64,000 nucleotides of DNA from positions 434,001 to 498,000 of the forward strand of contig NZ_CP009278.1 of the NCBI RefSeq assembly GCF_000747525.1, written 5' to 3'. This stretch comes from Sphingobacterium sp. ML3W. GTDB lineage: Bacteria; Bacteroidota; Bacteroidia; Sphingobacteriales; Sphingobacteriaceae. This document shows positions 33,058-41,868 of this stretch, piece after piece (positions within the stretch are counted from its first letter, which is position 1; the number at the start of each line of letters is the position of its first letter). The translations under genes were made by a program, and so were the position numbers. The notes under the pieces are model-generated. The model worked only from the letters and a program-made list of their open reading frames with translations, did no database searches and was not told the DNA's origin.

Positions 33058-34457
33058 AACGTTTCTGCTAACTCTAAAGCTTTTCTCAAAGCGGCTATTT
33101 TATTATTTACTTCCTGCAATTCCATTTCAGGGTCTGAATCTAGCACGATTCCGCCACCAGCTTGATAATTTAGTAAGTTTTGCTTACTTAAAAAGGAACG
33201 AATCATAATGGCATGATTAAAGTCACCGTTGAAGCCCATATATCCGATTGCTCCACTGTAAAATGAACGTTGCTGACCTTCATATCTATCAATTAATGTT
33301 AGTGCCATATGTTTAGGTGCACCACTCAATGTTCCGGCTGGATAGGTGTCTCCAACAACATCAAATGGATTAACATCAGATTTTAATTTACCTGATACCT
33401 TCGATACCAAATGAATGACATGCGAGTAGTATTGAGCCTCTTTATAGGATTTTACTTCTACCTGATTACAATGTCTACTTAAATCGTTTCGTGCTAGATC
33501 TACTAACATAACATGCTCAGCAGATTCTTTAGGGTCGTTTTTAAGTTTTTCTGCTAGCTTAATATCTTCCTCCATATTGCCTGTACGTTTAAATGTCCCA
33601 GCGATAGGGTATATTGTTGCTTCTCCATTTTTAATGGTTAACTGTGCCTCAGGAGATGAACCAAATAGCTTGAAATTACCGTAATCAAAGTAGAACAAGT
33701 AGGGAGAAGGGTTGATCGATCGTAGTGCACGGTATACATTAAACTCATCACCTAGAAATGGCGTAGAAAAGGCACGTGAAGGCACAATTTGAAAGACATC
33801 GCCTCGCTGAATATGTTCTTTTACTTTTTTTACGAGTTCCCGATGTTCTTCATCCGTTCGATTGGAAGATTCCTCACCGGTTATGCGAAATGTATATTCT
33901 GGAAAGTTTTTATTTTGGATTAAATATTGAAGTTTTTCTAATTCTGATTCTTCGTCATTTAATAAGTGTTCAAATACATAGAGTTCGTTGCGGAAATGGT
34001 CAATCGCTATCACATATTTATACACATGATATTGCATATGCGGAATATCCAATTTTGGACTTGGGGCTGTGGTTAATTTGATGTCTTCGAAATGTTCGAT
34101 TGCATCAAATGTGAAATAACCGAACAGACCATTAGAAATGATATTTCGTTCTGTAGTGTTGGTTACAGCAAATGCTTTTCTGAAGCTAGCAACCTCTTCC
34201 TTTAGATTGATCTCTTTCTTGCTCTTGATGGTGATTTTTTCGTTTGGATAGGCAATTTCTAATTGCGTTTTATCTAATTTTATATGTGCAATAGACTGAC
34301 AACAGATGTAACTGATGTTATTATCCCTGCTATGATAGTCAGAGCTTTCTAGTAATATGCTATTTGGAAAGACATCACGTAATCTAAGATAGATGCTAAC
34401 CGGAGTCGTCGTATCAGCAAGCAATTTTTTGAGATTTGTTTTAAACGTGTATTTCAT
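33054..34457 (-). CDS. trpE: anthranilate synthase component I
   Basis: 467 residues. It converts chorismate to anthranilate with TrpG. The N-terminal part carries the LLESS motif of the tryptophan feedback site (residues about 35-39). The chorismate-binding domain has DVFQIVPSRAF, RNDLSRH, GDTYPAGTLSGAPK, YSGAIGYMGF and AGGGIVLDSDPE. Its length is slightly below many TrpE proteins (about 500). It is first in the operon and lies behind the trpL attenuator. Confidence 0.96.
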   Translation of the reverse strand: MKYTFKTNLKKLLADTTTPVSIYLRLRDVFPNSILLESSDYHSRDNNISYICCQSIAHIKLDKTQLEIAYPNEKITIKSKKEINLKEEVASFRKAFAVTNTTERNIISNGLFGYFTFDAIEHFEDIKLTTAPSPKLDIPHMQYHVYKYVIAIDHFRNELYVFEHLLNDEESELEKLQYLIQNKNFPEYTFRITGEESSNRTDEEHRELVKKVKEHIQRGDVFQIVPSRAFSTPFLGDEFNVYRALRSINPSPYLFYFDYGNFKLFGSSPEAQLTIKNGEATIYPIAGTFKRTGNMEEDIKLAEKLKNDPKESAEHVMLVDLARNDLSRHCNQVEVKSYKEAQYYSHVIHLVSKVSGKLKSDVNPFDVVGDTYPAGTLSGAPKHMALTLIDRYEGQQRSFYSGAIGYMGFNGDFNHAIMIRSFLSKQNLLNYQAGGGIVLDSDPEMELQEVNNKIAALRKALELAETL

Positions 34458-34474
34458 TTTATTCTTTATTTTTA

Positions 34475-34510
34475 AACATAAAAAAACCCGACACTGAGTA
34501 GCATCGGGTT
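34475..34510 (-). terminator. trp attenuator terminator
   Basis: Read on the minus strand, AACCCGATGCT pairs with AGTGTCGGGTT (11 bp with two G-U pairs, ACTC loop, 34485-34510) and is followed by seven T. It lies 27 bases upstream of trpE. Its left arm includes CCCGATGCT, which can instead pair with AGCATCGGG at 34570-34578 inside trpL. Confidence 0.88.
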
Positions 34511-34563
34511 TGAACTTCCATAAATGGTTTTGGTTGATTATGAAATATTTTTGACAATACCAA

Positions 34564-34626
34564 TTAGTCCCCGATGCTTATTGCTTCAGGCCACCACCAA
34601 TTTGTATATGTTCTAATTGTCGTCAT
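34564..34626 (-). CDS. trpL: trp leader peptide with three consecutive Trp codons
   Basis: A 20-residue ORF, MTTIRTYTNWWWPEAISIGD, starting at ATG 34626 and ending at TAA 34566-34564. Three adjacent TGG codons (residues 10-12) are a sensor for charged tRNA-Trp. Codons 16-18 (AGC ATC GGG) carry the 9-nt segment complementary to the left arm of the terminator, so a ribosome finishing the peptide would cover it and allow termination, while a ribosome stalled at the Trp codons would leave it free to form the antiterminator. A -7 box ends 6 bases before the ATG. Confidence 0.88.
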   Translation of the reverse strand: MTTIRTYTNWWWPEAISIGD

Positions 34627-34632
34627 TGTATC

Positions 34633-34663
34633 ACAAATTTATAAAAAAAAATGATTAAGCAAA
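34633..34663 (-). promoter_or_regulatory. trp operon promoter
   Basis: On the minus strand a -33 TTTG (34663-34660) and a -7 TAAATTTGT (34641-34633) are 18 bases apart, the spacing seen in Bacteroidota promoters. The transcript would begin within a few bases of the trpL start codon. Confidence 0.72.
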
Positions 34664-34700
34664 CTTTTTATGATAAAAAATCAATAAAATCTAAAATTTA

Positions 34701-35378
34701 TTAGTCATTTAATAAATCGGGTCTTCTTTCAAGGGTGCGTTTTAGTTGTTGTTCATCTCTCCATTCCGCTATTTTAGCTTCGTGTCCACTGAGTAAGACG
34801 TCGGGTACTTTATGGCCTTTCCAATCCGCTGGGCGTGTATATATCGGTGCATCAAGTAGACCATCTTGAAAAGAATCTGATAATGCGGAGGTTTCGTCAG
34901 ACAGAACTCCAGGGATTAACCGTATGATAGCATCTGTTAAAATTGCTGCAGGTAATTCTCCTCCTGACAGTACATAATCACCAACAGAAATTTCTTTTGT
35001 AACATAAATATCTCTTATGCGTTGGTCAATACCTTTGTAATGACCACAAAGAATCATCATATTCCCTTTTGTGGAAAGATTATTAGCAATCTCTTGATTG
35101 AGCGTCTCACCATCAGGGGACATAAAAATGACCTCATCATAAGTCCGCTCGGCTAGTAGTTTTTCTATGCAAGAAGCGAAGGGTTCGATTTGCATGACCA
35201 TCCCTGAGCCTCCGCCATATGGATAGTCATCAACACTTTTCTGCTTATTTGTTGCATAATCACGTAAATTATGGACAACAATTTCTGCTAATCCTTTTTT
35301 TTGTGCCCGCTGTAAAATAGAATGAGCAAATGGGCTATCTAATAAGCTTGGAAGTACGGTAATAATATCAAATCGCAT
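34701..35378 (-). CDS. trmD: tRNA (guanine-N1)-methyltransferase TrmD
   Basis: 225 residues from the ATG at 35378 ([13 protein letters not shown]). An ATG 33 bases upstream is ruled out because a -7 box lies between the two. TrmD methylates G37 and prevents frameshifting. SPOUT knot motifs: [39 protein letters not shown]; the C-terminal tRNA-binding part has [21 protein letters not shown]. It is transcribed separately from trp. Confidence 0.96.
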   Translation of the reverse strand: MRFDIITVLPSLLDSPFAHSILQRAQKKGLAEIVVHNLRDYATNKQKSVDDYPYGGGSGMVMQIEPFASCIEKLLAERTYDEVIFMSPDGETLNQEIANNLSTKGNMMILCGHYKGIDQRIRDIYVTKEISVGDYVLSGGELPAAILTDAIIRLIPGVLSDETSALSDSFQDGLLDAPIYTRPADWKGHKVPDVLLSGHEAKIAEWRDEQQLKRTLERRPDLLND

Positions 35379-35381
35379 TCT

Positions 35382-35390
35382 GCAAAGATA
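35382..35390 (-). promoter_or_regulatory. -7 box abutting the trmD start codon
   Basis: TATCTTTGC on the minus strand matches the consensus and ends 3 bases before the ATG at 35378, predicting a leaderless trmD mRNA. Confidence 0.65.
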
Positions 35391-35533
35391 CATAAAATTG
35401 AAAATTCCCAATATTAATTTCTTTTCTATAAAACAGTTAGGTTTTTGATCAATTCATTAGCCTTTGATAAATGATTTGGGCATCATGTTTATGATAATCA
35501 TCAACGCCTATGTATTTATAAGATTGATTCGCT

Positions 35534-35542
35534 TATCTTTGC
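35534..35542 (+). promoter_or_regulatory. -7 box upstream of the ABC-F gene
   Basis: TATCTTTGC matches TAnnTTTGY and lies 18 bases before the GTG start at 35561. Confidence 0.6.
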
Positions 35543-35560
35543 GAAAAAAAGCGAATAAAA

Positions 35561-37192
35561 GTGATTAACGTAAATAATATTTCAGTTTCCTTTGGAGGAA
35601 CAACTCTTTTTAGTGATGTTTCATTTTCAATTAATGAAAATGATAAAATCGCTCTAATGGGAAAGAACGGGGCAGGTAAATCAACATTGTTGAAAATTAT
35701 TGCTGGTGCAGGAAAAGCCACTACAGGTCATGTCTCTGGACCAAAAGATGCTGTTATAGCCTACCTTCCGCAACATCTATTGACGCAAGATAATGTTACT
35801 GTTTTTGAAGAAACTTTAAAGGCATTTGAGGAGGTTTATCATATGCGTGATGAACTAGAACAGTTAAATGAACAGTTGAATGTCAGGACAGACTATGAAA
35901 CGGATGATTACATGAAACTCATCGAACGGGTATCGGAATTAAGTGAAAAATTCTATTCTATAGAGGAAGTTAACTATGAAGCTGAGGTTGAAAAAGTATT
36001 AAAGGGTCTAGGTTTTGAGCGTAATGATTTTACACGTCAGACTTCCGAATTCTCTGGAGGATGGCGCATGCGTATTGAATTGGCAAAAATATTATTAAAA
36101 AAGCCTGATTTAATTTTATTGGATGAGCCAACTAACCACATGGATATTGAAAGTATTCAATGGTTAGAGGATTTTTTAATGAACTCAGCTAAAGCAGTGA
36201 TTGTTATTTCACACGATAGAGCCTTTGTTGATAATATTACCAATCGGACGATAGAAGTAACGATGGGTCGTATTTACGACTATAAAGCTAAATACAGTCA
36301 TTACCTAGAGCTTCGTAGAGATCGTCGCTTGCACCAGCTAAAAGCTTATGAAGAGCAGCAGCGATTTATTGCGGACAATCAAGAATTTATAGACCGTTTT
36401 AGGGGAACATATTCAAAAACACTACAGGTACAATCGCGTGTTAAGATGTTGGAAAAATTAGAAGTTATCGAAATTGATGAGGTTGATACATCAGCGTTGC
36501 GATTAAAATTTCCACCTTCTCCTCGCTCGGGTCAATATCCTGTGATGGTTGAGGAACTAACCAAGAAATATGGCGACCATGTTGTTTTTCAGAAAGCAGA
36601 TATGGTCATTGAACGTGGTGAAAAGGTTGCTTTTGTTGGTAAAAATGGTGAAGGGAAGTCAACTATGATTAAAGCAATCATGGGAGAAATCGAGTATGAA
36701 GGGAGTTTGAAAATCGGTCATAATGCTAAGATTGGTTATTTCGCACAGAATCAGGCTGCGTTATTAGACGGTGAATTAACTGTTTTTGACACCATAGATC
36801 AAATTGCAGTTGGGGATGTCCGTGTGAAAATTAAGGACTTACTAGGTGCTTTTATGTTTAGTGGTGACGATACAACTAAAAAAGTGAAGGTCTTGTCAGG
36901 GGGAGAAAAAACACGTTTAGCCATGATAAAATTATTGTTGGAGCCTGTCAATGTTCTGATTCTCGATGAACCTACCAATCACTTGGACATGAAAACGAAG
37001 GACATTATAAAAGATGCTCTTCAAGATTTTGATGGGACATTGATTTTAGTATCCCATGATCGTGACTTCTTGGATGGTCTAGCGCACAAAGTATTTGAAT
37101 TTGGAAATAAACGTGTTCGTGAGCATTTTACAGATATTAAAGGATTTCTTGAATATAAGAAAATGAATAGTTTGAAAGATATAGAAAAGTAA
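35561..37192 (+). CDS. ABC-F family ATPase
   Basis: 543 residues with two ABC domains and no membrane segment. Start is GTG at 35561 (MINVNNISVSFGG). Domain 1: Walker A GKNGAGKST, signature SGGWRMR, Walker B LLDEPTNHMD. Domain 2: Walker A GKNGEGKST, signature LSGGEKTRL, Walker B LDEPTNHLD. Between them is the charged helical P-site tRNA interaction linker (about residues 230-310). ABC-F proteins act on the ribosome to relieve stalling; this one resembles the YbiT/Uup branch. It has no resistance-type C-terminal extension. It ends at a bidirectional terminator. Confidence 0.93.
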   Translation: MINVNNISVSFGGTTLFSDVSFSINENDKIALMGKNGAGKSTLLKIIAGAGKATTGHVSGPKDAVIAYLPQHLLTQDNVTVFEETLKAFEEVYHMRDELEQLNEQLNVRTDYETDDYMKLIERVSELSEKFYSIEEVNYEAEVEKVLKGLGFERNDFTRQTSEFSGGWRMRIELAKILLKKPDLILLDEPTNHMDIESIQWLEDFLMNSAKAVIVISHDRAFVDNITNRTIEVTMGRIYDYKAKYSHYLELRRDRRLHQLKAYEEQQRFIADNQEFIDRFRGTYSKTLQVQSRVKMLEKLEVIEIDEVDTSALRLKFPPSPRSGQYPVMVEELTKKYGDHVVFQKADMVIERGEKVAFVGKNGEGKSTMIKAIMGEIEYEGSLKIGHNAKIGYFAQNQAALLDGELTVFDTIDQIAVGDVRVKIKDLLGAFMFSGDDTTKKVKVLSGGEKTRLAMIKLLLEPVNVLILDEPTNHLDMKTKDIIKDALQDFDGTLILVSHDRDFLDGLAHKVFEFGNKRVREHFTDIKGFLEYKKMNSLKDIEK

Positions 37193-37200
37193 CAATCAAA

Positions 37201-37236
37201 AAAAGCTCCTAAAATTGTTTAGGAGCTTTTTTTTTA
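37201..37236. terminator. bidirectional terminator after the ABC-F gene
   Basis: A 13-bp perfect stem (AAAAGCTCCTAAA at 37201-37213, complement at 37218-37230), 4-nt loop, with A and T runs on the two sides. It serves the ABC-F gene and the convergent small lipoprotein gene. Confidence 0.92.
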
Positions 37237-37422
37237 ATCGATGTCTGACTTTTTTCCTCCTCCAAAGAGTTTGGATACAATCCAAAGGATTAGACCCACT
37301 ACAATGACGACTACGATAATGCCTGACCATACACCTGCTTTGAAAATGCCCTCAATTACCGAGCAGCTCGTTAAAGAAAGGCAAGTTAACAGGATAAATA
37401 CTATTGGAAATATTCTCTTCAT
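37234..37422 (-). CDS. small lipoprotein with one membrane helix
   Basis: 62 residues from the ATG at 37422 (MKRIFPIVFILL). A lipoprotein signal ends in LSLTSC. After about 10 residues a single membrane helix (GIIVVVIVVGLILWIV) follows, then a basic tail. Similar short Bacteroidota proteins are widespread and often misnamed after unrelated enzymes. The function is unknown. It is monocistronic. Confidence 0.72.
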   Translation of the reverse strand: MKRIFPIVFILLTCLSLTSCSVIEGIFKAGVWSGIIVVVIVVGLILWIVSKLFGGGKKSDID

Positions 37423-37488
37423 GATATATTGTGTTTTAATAAAGAACAAGCATTAGGTTCTAATGTTTGTTCTTTACATTCATTTTTT

Positions 37489-37887
37489 CTAGAAAGGTAA
37501 ATCTTCTTCTATCGTATCTTCAGAATTAACAGTAGTGTTTCCTTTACTTGATTTAGACTTGCTCATCACAATAATGTTTTCAACTTTAATCTCAGTTAGT
37601 GTTCTCTTGCCGTTAATACTATCCTCAAATTCGCGGTAAGTTAGTTTTCCTTCTACTAATATCTGTGATCCCTTTTGGCAATGTTTCTCAATGATATTAT
37701 TGAGGTTGCCCCATACAACTAGGGTGTGCCATTGGGTTTCGTCCACCCACTCTCCGGCTTTGTTCTTAAATAAATCTTTGGTTGCTAGTCTCAGCGTAGA
37801 TACCTTGGTTCCGCTATTACTTGTTTTGATAATGGGATCCCCACCTAAATGACCAATTAACTGAACTTTGTTTCTTAATGTACTCAT
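37489..37887 (-). CDS. ssb: single-stranded DNA-binding protein
   Basis: 132 residues from the ATG at 37887 (MSTLRNKVQLIGHLGGDP), preferred over one 39 bases upstream on homology. It binds ssDNA in replication, repair and recombination. The OB-fold is complete (TQWHTLVVWGN, GSQILVEGKLTYREF), the linker is short, and the acidic tip EEDLPF that docks partner proteins is intact. Confidence 0.95.
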   Translation of the reverse strand: MSTLRNKVQLIGHLGGDPIIKTSNSGTKVSTLRLATKDLFKNKAGEWVDETQWHTLVVWGNLNNIIEKHCQKGSQILVEGKLTYREFEDSINGKRTLTEIKVENIIVMSKSKSSKGNTTVNSEDTIEEDLPF

Positions 37888-37997
37888 AACTTTAGCTTTA
37901 AATGATATAAAATTGTTTAACTTCAATAATTATGTTCTTCAACAACGTCGAATAACTGCTGTAAAAGTCAGAATTAGAATAAAATTTAGTCGGTTAT

Positions 37998-38046
37998 TAA
38001 ACGTTTATATTCGACTGTAAGCGTTTGTAAACGTTTGTTGTCGTTT
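37998..38046. repeat. CGTTT repeat cluster between ssb and the zinc-ribbon gene
   Basis: Five CGTTT units within about 50 bases, two of them inside palindromes (TAAACGTTTA at 37998-38007, AAACGTTT at 38029-38036). It lies in the intergenic region of the divergent ssb and zinc-ribbon genes and may be an operator. Confidence 0.4.
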
Positions 38047-38060
38047 ATTTTTTTAAGCTT

Positions 38061-38429
38061 ATGTTAGAAAATGTTTTAAAAATTTGTTTGGAATGCAATC
38101 AACCTATACGTGGAAGAGCTGATAAGCGGTTTTGCGATGATAATTGTCGGAATAGCTATAATAATCGACAGAACAGTGACCATACGAACCTAGTACGAAA
38201 AATCAACTACACACTACGTAAAAATAGACGTATCCTGCTAGAGCTTTTGGGGGAAGAGGGGATGTTAAAGGTTAATAGAGAAAAATTGCTACAACAGGGA
38301 TTTGATATGAAGTATTATACAAATACTTTTATAAATGTAAAAGGGCAAACCTACTTTTTTGTTTATGAATATGGTTATTTGGTCATAGAAGGTAGTATGA
38401 TTTTAATTGTTAAAAGAGAGCCAAAATAG
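38061..38429 (+). CDS. zinc-ribbon protein of unknown function
   Basis: 122 residues, cytoplasmic. A treble-clef-like zinc site is at the N-terminus: CLECNQPI then RFCDDNCRNSYNN (four cysteines at about residues 9, 12, 26 and 30). The rest is a basic helical segment (NYTLRKNRRILLELLGEEG) and a beta-rich C-terminus. Homologues are common in Bacteroidota as hypothetical proteins. Nucleic-acid binding is plausible from the basic zinc ribbon but not shown. Confidence 0.8.
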   Translation: MLENVLKICLECNQPIRGRADKRFCDDNCRNSYNNRQNSDHTNLVRKINYTLRKNRRILLELLGEEGMLKVNREKLLQQGFDMKYYTNTFINVKGQTYFFVYEYGYLVIEGSMILIVKREPK

Positions 38430-38560
38430 AGAATAAAATTATGGGTTATCGCTATTTATGTTTCCATTAAGATTAATTCATGAGGTGAATTTTATCACAT
38501 ATCCACAATTTCTGAAACTATATGAGATGCTATGAGAACAGGATAATTATATATGATTGA

Positions 38561-39088
38561 CTATGGGATTAATTTTTCATGAACTTTTTTGCCATAGTGG
38601 TCAGTGCCATAGAATAGGAGATATTCTACTTGAGTTCCTAATCCGGAAGTTCCCTCTTTCTGTTTGATGAATATCCTTTGAAGATTAAGCTTGTGCCCAT
38701 TGACTACAGTTTCTACATAGGGCTTACCTGTTTTGTCAATTTTGAGGTATAGTGGTTGATTGGCATAAGACACAATTTTGATTTCAAAGGTATTGTTTTC
38801 CAATTCTTTTGATTTAATACCATATGCAAATTTTTGTTGGATACCTGTCAGGGGTCTAATTTCTCCATTTTTATCATATAAAATACGGTAGTTTTTAATC
38901 GGATTTTTATTGTCAAAATTTAATTTATCAATCATGTTAGCTTCATAAACATAAGTGTTATGACCTTCACTATGCTGAATATAGAAAAGAAATTTTGGAT
39001 TGATTGCTGGTGTTGGATAACCTTCTTGTGCAAAGCTGCTTATTGCTGTGCAAAATAGCAAGTATATAGAGTTGATCAGATTCTTCAT
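38561..39088 (-). CDS. secreted DUF4833 protein
   Basis: 175 residues. The signal peptide ends at SSFAQ. The mature domain fits DUF4833: FLFYIQHSEGHNTYVYEAN, PIKNYRILYDKNGE, IQQKFAYGIKSKE. It is a compact beta-rich periplasmic or secreted protein of unknown role. It lies downstream of metE on the same strand, but the metE terminator separates them. Confidence 0.75.
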   Translation of the reverse strand: MKNLINSIYLLFCTAISSFAQEGYPTPAINPKFLFYIQHSEGHNTYVYEANMIDKLNFDNKNPIKNYRILYDKNGEIRPLTGIQQKFAYGIKSKELENNTFEIKIVSYANQPLYLKIDKTGKPYVETVVNGHKLNLQRIFIKQKEGTSGLGTQVEYLLFYGTDHYGKKVHEKLIP

Positions 39089-39160
39089 CTTATGGTTATT
39101 TTACTTCCGTAAAAATAACTATTCTTGACTTAGAATTAAGCGGTCACGTTCAATATATTA

Positions 39161-39200
39161 AAAAAGCAAGCCCGAAATAAAATACATCGGGCTTGCTATA
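39161..39200 (-). terminator. terminator of metE
   Basis: AGCAAGCCCGA (39165-39175) pairs with TCGGGCTTGCT (39187-39197), 11 bp. Read on the minus strand it is followed by a T run. It lies about 25 bases after the metE stop. Confidence 0.88.
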
Positions 39201-39224
39201 ATTTATAATACTAAATTTCTGAAC

Positions 39225-41537
39225 TTATTCAGCTCTTAAGATTTTAGCAGCTTCAACCATTGCTTCTAAAGCAGCTTTAGTTTCAGGCCAAGCACGAGTT
39301 TTCAAACCACAGTCAGGGTTTACCCAAAGTTGTGCTGCAGGAACTACAGCTTTTGCTTTGCGTAATAATTCAACCATTTCTTCTGTACTAGGTACGCGAG
39401 GAGAGTGGATGTCATATACACCTGGACCTATATCGTTCGGATATTTAAAATCAGCAGCAAAAGCGTCTAATAACTCCATTTGAGAACGAGATGTTTCAAT
39501 CGTGATTACGTCAGCATCCATTGCAGCGATATCTTCGATGATATCATTGAATTCAGAGTAACACATGTGTGTATGAATTTGTGTATCATCGTCTACATTT
39601 GAAGAAGATACACGGAATGAGCGGACTGCCCAATCCAAATATTGTTGTTGATCAGCTTTGCGTAATGGAAGGCCTTCGCGTATTGCTGGCTCATCAATCT
39701 GGATAATTTTGATACCTGCTTTTTCTAGAGCTTGTACTTCATCTAAGATCGCTAATGCAATTTGGTATGTTGTGGTAGAACGGGGTTGATCGTTACGTAC
39801 GAATGACCATTGTAAGATTGTTACTGGACCAGTTAACATTCCTTTTACAGGACGGTTAGTTAAAGTCTGTGCATAGGCTGACCAACGAACAGTCATGTCT
39901 GCAGGACGGTATACATCGCCATAAATAACTGGAGGTTTAACACAACGTGAACCATATGATTGTACCCAACCATTTTTAGTGAATGCGTAACCAGCTAATT
40001 GCTCACCGAAATACTCAACCATATCATTACGCTCGAACTCACCGTGAACTAGAACGTCGATATCCAATTGCTCTTGAAGGCGGATTGTTCTTTCTGTTTC
40101 TTCGGCGATTTCTTTATCATACTGCTCTTGAGAAATTACACCTTTTTTCAAGTCTGCTCTCCATTTACGAACATCTTTCGTTTGTGGGAATGAACCGATA
40201 GTTGTTGTTGGGAATGCAGGAAGGTTAAATTTTTCTTGTTGTGCTTCTTTACGTGAAGTAAATGTAGAAGTACGTTTAGCATCATCATCAGTGATATTTG
40301 CAGTACGCTCTTTAACTTCTGGTTTATGAATCAAGGTAGAAGTACGACGATCTTCAGCAGCAGCTTTATTTGCTTCGAAACGCTCAGCAGTTTTTGAATC
40401 TACTTCGCCATCAGCTAAAATCGCTAAATCTTTTACCTCAGCTAATTTTTGTTTAGCAAATGCTAACCAATTTTTCACTTCTTTTGGTAGTGATTCTTCA
40501 TTGTCTTCGTTATCCAAATCGAAAGGAACGTGTAGTAAAGAACTCGAAGGTCCAACTAATACACGGTCTTTACCTAAAGCATCAACAGCTTTTTTGATTT
40601 GTGCTAAAGATTTTTCATAATCATTTTTCCAAATGTTACGACCTTCAACAACACCTAATGAAAGTGTTAATGAGGCTGGAACTTTTGCTAATATGGTGTC
40701 GAGTTGGTTTTCACCTCTTACTAAGTCAACGTGAACAGCGTAAACAGGTAAGTTTAATGCAGTTTCTTCATTGTCACGTAAAGCCTCGAAATATGTTGTT
40801 ACAATAATTTTGATGTCTTTAGCTGCAGCAGCTAATTTCGTGAATACACTTGTGTATAATGCACGTGTTGCATCATCAATATCTAATGCTAAAAATGGCT
40901 CGTCAATTTGTACATATTTTGCACCAGCGGCAGCCAATTTGCCTAGGATTTCTTCATAAACAGGAACTAACTTGTCGATTAAATCGATACGGTTGAAACC
41001 AGTTTCTTTTTCTTTACCTAATAATAAGTATGAGATTGGGCCGATTAAAACTGGTTTAGTTTCGATACCCAAAGATTTTGCTTCGTTATATTCGTTTAGG
41101 AACTTTTCTGAAGTTAATTTGAATTCTTGATTTTTCACGAATTCTGGAACGATGTAATGGTAGTTTGTATCAAACCATTTTGTCATTTCCATTGCCGTAA
41201 CATCAACACCATCTTGTTGGAAGCCACGTGCCATTGCAAAGTAAAGATCTAAGTTGTAGCCATTATCTTTTGTATGTAAAAGAGATTGGTATTGTGCAGG
41301 AATTGCGCCTACCGTTAAAGTCAAATCTAAAACTTGGTCATAAAATGAAAAATCATTTGAAGGAATCAAATCGATGCCAGCATCTTTTTGAGTTTTCCAG
41401 TTGCCTTCACGGATTTTCAGTCCAGCCTGCAATAATTCTTGCGCGCTGATTTTTTTAGCCCAATATGCTTCATTGGCCTTTTTCAACTCGCGAAAGGCAC
41501 CTACACGTGGGTAACCTAAGTTGTTCGTTAGTAACAT
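39225..41537 (-). CDS. metE: cobalamin-independent methionine synthase
   Basis: 770 residues, full length. It transfers the methyl of 5-methyltetrahydropteroyl-polyglutamate to homocysteine. Two homologous barrels are present; zinc ligands are in the C-terminal one: THMCYSEF (His and Cys), a glutamate in the ITIETSRSQ region, and NPDCGLKTR (Cys). LLTNNLGYPRVGAFRELKKA opens the protein. Expression should fall when SAM is plentiful because a SAM-I riboswitch precedes it. Confidence 0.98.
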   Translation of the reverse strand: MLLTNNLGYPRVGAFRELKKANEAYWAKKISAQELLQAGLKIREGNWKTQKDAGIDLIPSNDFSFYDQVLDLTLTVGAIPAQYQSLLHTKDNGYNLDLYFAMARGFQQDGVDVTAMEMTKWFDTNYHYIVPEFVKNQEFKLTSEKFLNEYNEAKSLGIETKPVLIGPISYLLLGKEKETGFNRIDLIDKLVPVYEEILGKLAAAGAKYVQIDEPFLALDIDDATRALYTSVFTKLAAAAKDIKIIVTTYFEALRDNEETALNLPVYAVHVDLVRGENQLDTILAKVPASLTLSLGVVEGRNIWKNDYEKSLAQIKKAVDALGKDRVLVGPSSSLLHVPFDLDNEDNEESLPKEVKNWLAFAKQKLAEVKDLAILADGEVDSKTAERFEANKAAAEDRRTSTLIHKPEVKERTANITDDDAKRTSTFTSRKEAQQEKFNLPAFPTTTIGSFPQTKDVRKWRADLKKGVISQEQYDKEIAEETERTIRLQEQLDIDVLVHGEFERNDMVEYFGEQLAGYAFTKNGWVQSYGSRCVKPPVIYGDVYRPADMTVRWSAYAQTLTNRPVKGMLTGPVTILQWSFVRNDQPRSTTTYQIALAILDEVQALEKAGIKIIQIDEPAIREGLPLRKADQQQYLDWAVRSFRVSSSNVDDDTQIHTHMCYSEFNDIIEDIAAMDADVITIETSRSQMELLDAFAADFKYPNDIGPGVYDIHSPRVPSTEEMVELLRKAKAVVPAAQLWVNPDCGLKTRAWPETKAALEAMVEAAKILRAE

Positions 41538-41606
41538 AAATATGAGATTATTTTATTTGTTCAACCTTAACGAAGCAAGAAATTAGAAGAGTTTTGTATT
41601 TGAAAT

Positions 41607-41653
41607 AAAAAACGATCAAAAATTCTTGAATCTATTTTACTAAATTTTTTGAT
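41607..41653 (-). terminator. candidate expression platform of the SAM riboswitch
   Basis: On the minus strand ATCAAAAAATT (from 41653) can pair with AATTTTTGAT (ending at 41615) around an AT-rich loop and is followed by CGTTTTTTATTT. The stem is weak (A-T rich, one bulge) but the T tract is good. Confidence 0.5.
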
Positions 41654-41688
41654 TGCTTTTAGAGAGGAGGGCACAGGATATTTTGTGT

Positions 41689-41796
41689 CTAGCTTATCAT
41701 TCCCAATTTGATTGGGTAGAATGTAGCACCTTGTCAAATGACAGGTTGCTAAGGCTTCATTGGGTCTATTCCCTCTGCCTTTCTCTATAAGTGCTG
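41689..41796 (-). promoter_or_regulatory. SAM-I (S-box) riboswitch
   Basis: The minus strand shows the S-box core in order: AGCACTTATAGAGA, GGCAGAGGGA, GACCCAATGAAGCC, TTAGCAACC, an extended P3 hairpin (TGTCATTTGACA), GGTGCTACATTC, and the closing GATAAGCT that completes P1. It precedes metE by about 150 bases. Confidence 0.93.
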
Positions 41797-41868
41797 TAAA
41801 TATCGGAATTTCTTTTAGAAAAACAAAGTTTTTATAACTTTTGTGAAAAAATGACAAAGAATCGTGTA

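Noticed and set aside
41567..41857. 96-codon minus-strand ORF upstream of metE
   Set aside because: It lies across the SAM-I riboswitch and its composition is not protein-like; the RNA explains the conservation.
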